The notes beneath the pieces are model-generated. The model was not told where the DNA came from, did not search any database, and saw only the letters and a program-made list of their open reading frames with translations. Positions 8,975 to 15,454 of a DNA stretch of 35,722 nt are shown in pieces; within the stretch, counting starts at the first letter, position 1, and each line of letters starts with the position of its first letter. The DNA comes from Candidatus Zipacnadia bacterium (GTDB lineage Bacteria; Armatimonadota; Zipacnadia; Zipacnadales; UBA5352): contig JALGVA010000033.1 of NCBI GenBank assembly GCA_029820295.1, forward strand, positions 1 through 35,722, given 5' to 3'. Both the position numbers and the translations under genes were made by a program.

Positions 8975-10564
8975 TTACTGCCCCACAAACTCCTCCGCAT
9001 ACCGCCGTCCGACCTCGATGGCCTGCTCAACGCGCTCCGGGGCGTTGGCGATGGTGCCATCGACGAAGGTGACCGTCGGCCACATGTCGCGGCGCAGCGG
9101 CGGCGGGCTCCACGGGTTTGTGCCCAGCTCGTGCACGCCCGTCGAGCCGCGGCTGGGGTCGCCGGTGTTCAGGTGCTGCCAGCGCCGGTTGTAGCGCGCA
9201 AAGACCACGTCGTTGAACTCCTCCGGCGCCCACGAGTGACTGACCGGGAAGATGCTGCCCAACGGCGAGTACCAGTGCTCGCCGGTCACCAGCAGCTCAG
9301 GGAAGCGCGCCTTGAGACGGTCGCGCAGGCGCATCATGCCCTCGAAGACCGGGTGGTTCGGATCGTTGGTCCAGCTCGCGTTGGTGTCGTAGAAGGTCGC
9401 GTCCACGCCGAAGTCCTCGATGACGCGCACGCTCTCCTCGAACAGGCGGTTGCCCCAGCCGGGCGCGCCCGGGTTCAGCCAGGCCTGCCAGCCCGGATCA
9501 TGCGCGCGGGAGACGTCCCAGTCGGGCTTGTTGCCCTGCAGCACATAGCCACCCGCCGAGACCAGGTGCGAACGCGCTCCCCACTGCTCGAAGTTCTCCA
9601 GGCCCTCGTTGGCACAGTTGCAGCCGAACATCGGGCAGACGTGCACGCCCAGGTCATGCGCGCCATCGACCAGCCGCCGGAAGGCCTCCGGCCCACCCAG
9701 GCGTGGGTGGGGCCGGTAGTGCCCGTACTGCCAGTAGTAGCGGCCCTCCCAGCCGGGCAGGAAGGCGAGGACGCGGCGACCGTCGATGCGCCTGCACACC
9801 CAGTCGAGCACCTCGAGCGCCCGGTCGTAGGTGTTGAACACATAGCCGCTCCAGTGCATCATGTGGATGGCGGCGACGAAGCTGATTTCGCGCGCCCACG
9901 CGGGCACATCCGGCCGCGTCTCCCACGGCTGCAGGCCGAAGGATCGCTCCACGTGCGCCTGCTGCTCGGCCACGATCTCCGCCGGGTCGGCGCAGCGCCC
10001 GATCTCCCAGGTGGGCGCCTGCGTCTCGTTGGTCATCTCGTGGCCGGCGTCCTCATGAATCAGCTCCACGGTGACGCCCGCGTCGGTGCGGTAGACGGCG
10101 AAGCGCTTCTCACGCACGCGGTCGTCCAGCGAGCGGAAGTAGAGCCACTCGTCGGCCTCGGGGTCGTGCAGGCAGATGAGCGGCTGGGGCACACCGCCGC
10201 GCGGCCAGCCCACGATGACGCCGCCGTCGGGGACGGGACTCCGCTCCCAGCGCGCTCCCAGCAGCGTGCCGTCGGGCAGGCCGCTGAGGATGAGCTTGGT
10301 GCAGCGGATCTTCTTCTCGTGGCGCGCGCTGATGTCCACGCGCAGCCGGTCGGGGCCGCCCTCGGTGGCGATAAGTGCGCGCCCGTCACAGCGCTCCTGG
10401 CCGCCCGCCCAGCGCAGGCCGCCGGCGACGATCACCGAGCCCTCTACGTCGGTACGCGCGGGGTCGAGGCCGTAGGTGTTCTCGAAGGTGATCACCTGCA
10501 GGCCCAGCCGCCAGCCGCTGACGGTGTACTCCGGGTCGCCGAAGTCGAAGCTGAACTGCTGCAT
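8975..10564 (-). CDS. Cytosolic TIM-barrel protein, possible DUF6259/glycosidase-like
   Basis: This 529-residue protein lacks a signal peptide. The N-terminal about 180 residues are beta-rich (sugar-mutarotase-like in appearance). They are followed by a barrel with HMMHWSGYVFNTYDRALEVL, DLGVHVCPMFGCNCANEG, VDATFYDTNASW and ELLVTGEHWYSP, the last resembling barrel strands that carry catalytic carboxylates. This pattern recalls DUF6259-type glycosidase-like proteins, but I do not recognise the family firmly. The ATG at 10564 has AGGAGGGA about 7 nt upstream. Only 17 nt separate it from the DUF4091 gene, so the two are likely cotranscribed and act on the same glycan. Confidence 0.55.
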   Translation of the reverse strand: MQQFSFDFGDPEYTVSGWRLGLQVITFENTYGLDPARTDVEGSVIVAGGLRWAGGQERCDGRALIATEGGPDRLRVDISARHEKKIRCTKLILSGLPDGTLLGARWERSPVPDGGVIVGWPRGGVPQPLICLHDPEADEWLYFRSLDDRVREKRFAVYRTDAGVTVELIHEDAGHEMTNETQAPTWEIGRCADPAEIVAEQQAHVERSFGLQPWETRPDVPAWAREISFVAAIHMMHWSGYVFNTYDRALEVLDWVCRRIDGRRVLAFLPGWEGRYYWQYGHYRPHPRLGGPEAFRRLVDGAHDLGVHVCPMFGCNCANEGLENFEQWGARSHLVSAGGYVLQGNKPDWDVSRAHDPGWQAWLNPGAPGWGNRLFEESVRVIEDFGVDATFYDTNASWTNDPNHPVFEGMMRLRDRLKARFPELLVTGEHWYSPLGSIFPVSHSWAPEEFNDVVFARYNRRWQHLNTGDPSRGSTGVHELGTNPWSPPPLRRDMWPTVTFVDGTIANAPERVEQAIEVGRRYAEEFVGQ

Positions 10565-10581
10565 CGCGGTCCCTCCTGGGT

Positions 10582-12846
10582 TCAAAGCGCGTCCTGCATC
10601 TGCTCGATCGCCGCGGCGAGCGCCTCGCGCGCGTCATCCACGGCGGTCACATCCAGCGTGTAGGGCTGATCGTTGGCGGTCCGCACCACCGGCCAGCGCT
10701 CGACCAGCGACAGCGCACGGTCGATGGCCTCGCGCCCGATGCGGGCGGCGTCCGCGTTCCCCGCATCCTCAAGGCGCTGCGCGAGGTCGGCCGCCATCTC
10801 CATGTACTCGTAGTCCTCCAGGCCCTCGCGGAACAGTTCCCAGCGCACCGAATCGATGGGGCCGCGCTCGTCGGGGGTGCGGGGCGGGTACATGAGCACC
10901 CCCGAGCTGCCTGCGCCGGCGCTCCACGGGTCGGCGACGTCGCCCCGCCAGCACACCGTGCCCCACCACGAGTAGGTGCCATCGACCGCGTACGCCCGCA
11001 GCAGCCACGGCCACAGGCGCACGCGGATCGGGTTGTGCTCGGGGTAGTTGACCGCGTTGTTGTAGACCAGGATGGCGTCGCCGGCCGCGCGCGCCATCTC
11101 AATCTGTGGCACGGAGCGATCCCACGCGTCCGTGTGCAGGACCCACTGGTGCGTGACGTCGAGCAGCTCCGGGTGCGGGGACGAGACGGTGTTGGCGATC
11201 TGCAGCTCCGGCTCGATGTCGAGCAGCAGCTCGCTCAGGGCGCGGATGCCGTTGCGCGTGGGCTCGTCGTCGAGGCGCGGCTCGTCGATGAAGCGCACCG
11301 ATGGTTCAAGGCAGACCCCTGCGTCGCGTAGCGCAGCGACAAGCCGGCCCATGTACTCGCGGAAGGGCAGCTCGAATTCCGGGTTCAGCTCAGTCAGCGC
11401 GTCGTTGGCGAAGATGGCGATGCCCCGCCACTGCGCGTCGCGGGGCATGAGGTGGTCGCCGCCGTGGCCGATCCACAGCGACGGGATGTCGAAGCGCGTC
11501 GCGCCCAGTTCATCGCGCATGAACACGAGGTGCTCGATGTACTCGGCGGCGTCCAGCTCGACCCGGCCGTCCTGCACGCGCACGCGCGGCTGCACGCCCG
11601 GCGCGCAGCGGCTGCGGTGGCCGTACACGTCCTCGTAGTAGCGTCTCATGATCTCGTCCGGGTCACCGGCCTCGCGCTCCAGCACCAGGTTGAAGCGTAC
11701 GTTCGAGCGCACGTTCAGCGAGGGCCGCGCCGGGATCGCGAAATCATGGAGGTGCAGGCGCAGGGGCACGGTCACGACCGCCTCGTCGCCGACGGTCAGC
11801 GCCAACTCGCCCTCGTAGTCGCCGGGCGGCTGATCCTCGGGCACCTGCAGCGTGAACCAGAAGCCCTGGTTCACGCCGGCGGGGATGTCCACCGGGAGCA
11901 TCTCAGTGAGCGCGTCGGGGTTCAGGCCCTGGTGGCCATAGGGGCCCATGGCGCGCTGAATGTCCACGCACTCGATGCGGCGCACGCGCAAAGCATCGCG
12001 GGACAGCGTCCGCGGGCCGGAGAGAGCGCCCCAGGCGAAATCAACGGCCTGCGCGCCGTTCGTTGGCGTGACCGCGAGCTGGAAGGATTCGAACTCGCCG
12101 CGCGCGGCCGACAGCTCGACGGCCGCCAGCGGCTCGCCCGAGGGCACCTCGCGATCGGGCAGGATCTTGGTGTTCTCGTTGTCGGTCCACAGCACGCCGG
12201 CGGGGAACTTGGCGAGCAGCCGCGCGGTGTCGGCGACCTCGCGCACCTCGGCGGCGGTGACGATGACATCGTCGAGCCACAGGCGCGCGAAGGGGTTGTC
12301 GCTGGTGAGCTTGATGAGCAGGGAGACCGCGTCCTCGCCCTCGGGCGCCCGGAAGTCGCCGATGTCGGCCTGCACCCAGCCCTCCTCATCGGCGCCGCCG
12401 ACCCAGACGCCGTCGACGAACTGGCCCTGCCGGTCGGCGGGGATGGTCGGGGTCGGCAGGTAGAGCAGCGACTGCATCTCGCGCACGCCCACCGGGTAGC
12501 GCACGAAGACGGTCACGCGACTCGGGCCACCCTCGGCGCGGTAGTGCAGGCTGAGCGTGTACACCGCACCGGGCGTGACGGGGACGACGGTGCTCCAGCC
12601 GCCGTTGGGGCCTTCGAGACCGAGGCTGCGCGCGCCGGTGTGCGCGTGCTCGGTGTCCCACCAGCCCCGCGAGTCCTGCCACGAGTAGTAGCTCCAGTCG
12701 GCGGGCTCCTCCCCCGCTCCCTGCTCGAAGCTCGGGTTCGGGGCGAGGCTGACGACCTCGCCCTCCTGGGCGGCGGCGCAGCTCATCGCGAGCAGAATGA
12801 GGGGAATGAGATGACCCACCGGCCGATGCACCCGCACGTGTTCCAT
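10582..12846 (-). CDS. Secreted DUF4091 (glycoside hydrolase 123-like) protein
   Basis: This 754-residue exported protein has an N-terminal signal (hydrophobic LIPLILLAMSCAAA, cleavage near AAA-QEGE). A carbohydrate-binding-like beta-sandwich follows (NPSFEQGAGEEPADWSYYS, then a jelly-roll to about 190). Next come a beta domain starting SAARGEFESFQLAV and a DUF4091 catalytic-like barrel with SVRFIDEPRLDDEPT. The C-terminus, WELFREGLEDYEYMEMAADL, is the hallmark DUF4091 end. DUF4091 is related to GH123 N-acetylgalactosaminidases; activity here is not established. An AGGAG lies 10 nt before the ATG at 12846. A GTG at 12855 is too close to that site, so the ATG was chosen. The gene follows the L,D-transpeptidase after 27 nt. 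Confidence 0.8.
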   Translation of the reverse strand: MEHVRVHRPVGHLIPLILLAMSCAAAQEGEVVSLAPNPSFEQGAGEEPADWSYYSWQDSRGWWDTEHAHTGARSLGLEGPNGGWSTVVPVTPGAVYTLSLHYRAEGGPSRVTVFVRYPVGVREMQSLLYLPTPTIPADRQGQFVDGVWVGGADEEGWVQADIGDFRAPEGEDAVSLLIKLTSDNPFARLWLDDVIVTAAEVREVADTARLLAKFPAGVLWTDNENTKILPDREVPSGEPLAAVELSAARGEFESFQLAVTPTNGAQAVDFAWGALSGPRTLSRDALRVRRIECVDIQRAMGPYGHQGLNPDALTEMLPVDIPAGVNQGFWFTLQVPEDQPPGDYEGELALTVGDEAVVTVPLRLHLHDFAIPARPSLNVRSNVRFNLVLEREAGDPDEIMRRYYEDVYGHRSRCAPGVQPRVRVQDGRVELDAAEYIEHLVFMRDELGATRFDIPSLWIGHGGDHLMPRDAQWRGIAIFANDALTELNPEFELPFREYMGRLVAALRDAGVCLEPSVRFIDEPRLDDEPTRNGIRALSELLLDIEPELQIANTVSSPHPELLDVTHQWVLHTDAWDRSVPQIEMARAAGDAILVYNNAVNYPEHNPIRVRLWPWLLRAYAVDGTYSWWGTVCWRGDVADPWSAGAGSSGVLMYPPRTPDERGPIDSVRWELFREGLEDYEYMEMAADLAQRLEDAGNADAARIGREAIDRALSLVERWPVVRTANDQPYTLDVTAVDDAREALAAAIEQMQDAL

Positions 12847-12873
12847 GGCACTCACGCTCCTGCGGTCCGCACG

Positions 12874-13551
12874 TCACTTGCGGATACTGACAACAGTGCC
12901 CGGCCTCGTGTGGCGGTAGATCTCTTCGGCGTGCGCCCGTTGCAGGGCGATGCAGCCCTGCGTCCAGGTCCGTGGCTCTATCCCGCCCGCGTGTATGCCG
13001 ATCCCGGAGCCCAGGTTGGTCTCGCGCGGGGGGATCTCCCCCGCCGCGATGGCGCGCTCAATCGCGCGGGCCTGCTCCTCGGTGATGAGACCGTCCTGCA
13101 GCCCCCGGCGAGCGTCCTCAGCGTTGGGATAGCTCAGACGCATCCAGACCGCGTCCCAGGCACGGCTGCGGGGCTTGAGGTTGCGCTGGCACACGTAGAA
13201 CTCGCCCTCCGGGGTCAGACGGTCGTCTCGGCGTTGTTTGTCATCGAGCGAACTCGTGCCCAAGGCGATCGGGTATGTCTTCACCACCTCGCCGCCGATG
13301 AGCACCTGCAGCGTAAGGTCGGATTTGTCGATCAGCAGCGACACCTCGGCGTCCTCTGCCTGTGCGTGAGCCGCCAGAAGCACCTCGAGCGGAATGTCTG
13401 GCTCCGCGGGGGTGTACGCGTGCAGCATCTCCCGGGAGAGAAGCTCAGTCGGTCCAGCAACCACCAGGCCCGTCGCGCGCAGGCCGACGCATACCGCCGC
13501 GGCCACGGCCAGCACGATTCCTGCGGTGAACGCGACCCTGCGCCCGCCCAT
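12874..13551 (-). CDS. L,D-transpeptidase (YkuD family), membrane-anchored
   Basis: This 225-residue protein begins with one N-terminal membrane or uncleaved signal segment (about 5-30) and carries a YkuD domain (about 68-225). The catalytic motif is GIGIHAGG with H187, then WTQGC with C200, followed by IALQ. The canonical SHGC is replaced by TQGC; the cysteine and upstream histidine remain. Such enzymes form 3-3 peptidoglycan crosslinks or attach proteins to peptidoglycan, in the periplasm or at the wall. Start: ATG at 13551, 8 nt after the lipoprotein stop; a GAGGGG lies upstream. Longer in-frame starts would overlap the lipoprotein gene and add residues without homology. It is likely part of the lipoprotein operon. 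Confidence 0.85.
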   Translation of the reverse strand: MGGRRVAFTAGIVLAVAAAVCVGLRATGLVVAGPTELLSREMLHAYTPAEPDIPLEVLLAAHAQAEDAEVSLLIDKSDLTLQVLIGGEVVKTYPIALGTSSLDDKQRRDDRLTPEGEFYVCQRNLKPRSRAWDAVWMRLSYPNAEDARRGLQDGLITEEQARAIERAIAAGEIPPRETNLGSGIGIHAGGIEPRTWTQGCIALQRAHAEEIYRHTRPGTVVSIRK

Positions 13552-13559
13552 CGCCGCCG

Positions 13560-14564
13560 TCAGCCCCCTCGCCACAGCGCCGCCCGATCCGCCGAGGGCC
13601 CCGGGACGCAGCCCGGGCAGCTTGCGCGCGAGACCGCCGGCTGCACCTCGAAGGCGAGGTCCGCTTCGAGGACCCACGCCCAGAACCCGCCGCCCTCCAG
13701 CGCGCGCTCGGCGTCCATGTTGTCGTGAAAGCTCTCCTCGGTCAGGTTGAACTGCACCCGGTACTCGCCGGGCGGTAGGCGCACCTCACCGATCGCGGGG
13801 CGGTCGGGCTCCCATTCGGCGAACATCCCCGCATCGGCGACCGTGCCCGCGAGGCCGGGCGGGTAGGCGTGCTCGCCGCGCTCAATGCGGTACCAGCGTG
13901 GCGGACCGTCCTCGGGCGCGCGCTCGCGCTGGCCGACGCGCCAGAGCACGTGCAGGCTGCTGTCGAGCGCGAAATCGCGAGTGGCGTTGCCGGAGGCATC
14001 GGTGACCAGCCAGTCGAAGAGCAGGTAGCCGCGCACCGTGTGACCTTCGGCGACGTGCTGTGCGAGGTCGGCGTCGGAGACGTTCCAGTGGCAGTGCTCG
14101 CACCACCAGCGCCCGATGCGCCCGAGCTGCCAGCTCGACCATGCCGCCGGGTCTCCGGCGTTGGCCGCCTCGTCGGGGCCGCGGATGCCGCGCCGGCCAA
14201 CCAGCTTGAGCTGGTAGGCGAACCACGGCTTGAGCGCGGTCGCGGTGATGGTGCCGGTAAGGGTCGGGGCCTGCGGCCGGTAGTGCACCTCGACGCGATG
14301 GGCGCCGGGGTCGGCGTAGTCGAAGCCGGCGCGGAAGTCGTCGGAGTACGCGGCGCCGGTGATGTCGCGCCAGCGCGGCTGCTGGGGCGGCGTCACCTCG
14401 AGCGCCCGCATAGTGATCTGCGTTGACTCCTGCAGGATGATCACCCCGCCCGGCGGCACGGTGGTCTCGGCGGTCTGGTTGCAGGACAGCCCGAGCGCGG
14501 CCGCCAGCACCACGATCACGAGCATGCCGGTTGGCGGGCGGGAGCGGCGCTCAGCGTTGGTCAT
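13560..14564 (-). CDS. Lipoprotein of unknown function with C2H2-like motif
   Basis: This 334-residue protein has a lipoprotein signal: a short charged N-terminus, a hydrophobic run MLVIVVLAAALGLSC and lipobox cysteine C28. I do not recognise the family. The body is beta-rich (HRVEVHYRPQAPTLTG, then PPGEYRVQFNLTEESFHDNM). It contains C155-x2-C158-x11-H170-x4-H175 within a tryptophan-rich stretch (GRWWCEHCHWNVSD), which looks like a zinc-knuckle or C2H2 site. Two more cysteines occur near the C-terminus (SCPGC). GGGGGAGAG precedes the ATG at 14564. It sits 8 nt before the L,D-transpeptidase, suggesting a joint envelope role. It should be anchored outside the cytoplasmic membrane. Confidence 0.65.
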   Translation of the reverse strand: MTNAERRSRPPTGMLVIVVLAAALGLSCNQTAETTVPPGGVIILQESTQITMRALEVTPPQQPRWRDITGAAYSDDFRAGFDYADPGAHRVEVHYRPQAPTLTGTITATALKPWFAYQLKLVGRRGIRGPDEAANAGDPAAWSSWQLGRIGRWWCEHCHWNVSDADLAQHVAEGHTVRGYLLFDWLVTDASGNATRDFALDSSLHVLWRVGQRERAPEDGPPRWYRIERGEHAYPPGLAGTVADAGMFAEWEPDRPAIGEVRLPPGEYRVQFNLTEESFHDNMDAERALEGGGFWAWVLEADLAFEVQPAVSRASCPGCVPGPSADRAALWRGG

Positions 14565-14625
14565 CGGCTCTCCCCCGGCGATTCGCGCCCTGGACGAGGA
14601 ATCCCTTGTGCCGGGCGTACACGCC

Positions 14626-14653
14626 GACGCGCGGGCTCGCAGGCCCGCGCGTC
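14626..14653 (-). terminator. 11-bp GC hairpin downstream of prepilin gene
   Basis: GACGCGCGGGC (14626-14636) pairs perfectly with GCCCGCGCGTC (14643-14653) around a 6-nt loop, 20 nt after the prepilin stop. No T-tract is present. It probably ends or attenuates the GH2/prepilin transcript before the lipoprotein operon. Confidence 0.55.
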
Positions 14654-14673
14654 GTCAGCTCGATGCGCATGCG

Positions 14674-15318
14674 CTACTCGCTCGGCGTGGTCGGGTTCCA
14701 GTAGATGTTGGTATCGAGCTGCTCCTCGCGCGCCCACTTGACGTGCCCGTCCACGAAACCGTAGATGATGCCGTCATTGTGCCGCTGCGGCCAGCGGTTG
14801 CCCAGGAAGCTGTTGTCCGACGGCGCGCCGGTCAGGTCGGCGCCGGGATCATTCATCCACCACTCCGGGCTGCCGTAGCTCGAGTCGCCCAGGCCCACCT
14901 TGCCGTCGGCGCCGATGGCCTCGGGGCGGATGTCGCCGATGATGATCTTGGTGGCCGCATCCCAGAAGCTGCCGAGGCTGACGCCGCTGGCCAGGTAGTT
15001 CAGGCCATAGCCAGGTGCGTTGTCCTTGCGGTCGGGGCAGAACATGATCTGCCGGTTGCGCGTGTAGGCGAAGATGCTGTTGTACCACTCGGATTGGGCG
15101 TCGATCGGGTTGAGGATGCCGCGCGGCATGACTTCATCATAATCCTGAGCGTACATGAGGATGGCGGTGCCGATCTGCTTGACATTGGAGATGCAGGCCG
15201 CCTGCCTGCCTTTGCCCCGCGCCCGCGAAAAGACGGGGAACAGGATGGAGGCAAGAATAGAGATGATGGCGATGACCACCAGAAGCTCGATGAGTGTGAA
15301 ACCGGTGCGTCGCTTCAT
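14674..15318 (-). CDS. Type II secretion/type IV-like prepilin (DUF1559, H-X9-DG)
   Basis: This 214-residue pseudopilin starts MKRRTGFTLIELLVVIAIIS, the standard prepilin leader: cleavage after G6, N-methylated F7, E11, then a hydrophobic helix. SRARGKGRQAACISNVKQIG follows, typical of DUF1559. The C-terminus carries an exact H-X9-DG: His of QRHNDG, nine residues, then DG of FVDGHVKW. Such proteins are highly multiplied in Planctomycetota, Lentisphaerota and Armatimonadota, and form pseudopili or surface filaments; individual roles are mostly unknown. The ATG at 15318 follows GGAGG by 9 nt. A 25-codon ORF ends 24 nt upstream. Confidence 0.93.
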   Translation of the reverse strand: MKRRTGFTLIELLVVIAIISILASILFPVFSRARGKGRQAACISNVKQIGTAILMYAQDYDEVMPRGILNPIDAQSEWYNSIFAYTRNRQIMFCPDRKDNAPGYGLNYLASGVSLGSFWDAATKIIIGDIRPEAIGADGKVGLGDSSYGSPEWWMNDPGADLTGAPSDNSFLGNRWPQRHNDGIIYGFVDGHVKWAREEQLDTNIYWNPTTPSE

Positions 15319-15342
15319 GCACAGAGGCCTCCTTGAGACGCG

Positions 15343-15420
15343 CTACGAGTAACGCCCGCCGCCGCCGCCGGTTGTTCTAAGAAACACATCCGGCGCCCGG
15401 AAGTTTCGCTTGCGCGACAT
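15343..15420 (-). CDS. Possible 25-residue peptide with pentaglycine tail
   Basis: A short reading frame of 25 codons lies between the GH2 and prepilin genes. It starts with ATG at 15420, preceded at 4-nt spacing by GGAGGG, and ends TAG at 15343. The peptide begins MSRKRNFRAPDVFLRTT, continues with five glycines and ends RYS. It lies 34 nt after the GH2 stop and 24 nt before the prepilin start, so it could be cotranscribed or act as a leader peptide. The glycines come from a GGC repeat. I do not recognise a family; the glycine-rich end and basic start resemble a ribosomally made precursor peptide only superficially. Coding status is uncertain. Confidence 0.4.
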   Translation of the reverse strand: MSRKRNFRAPDVFLRTTGGGGGRYS

Positions 15421-15454
15421 GAGACCCTCCACGAACGGCGATTCACGCTGCTTG

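Noticed and set aside
11452-13728. Long plus-strand open frame of over 700 codons
   Set aside because: It is antisense to the DUF4091, L,D-transpeptidase and lipoprotein genes, all with good homology and ribosome sites. High G+C keeps the opposite strand open.
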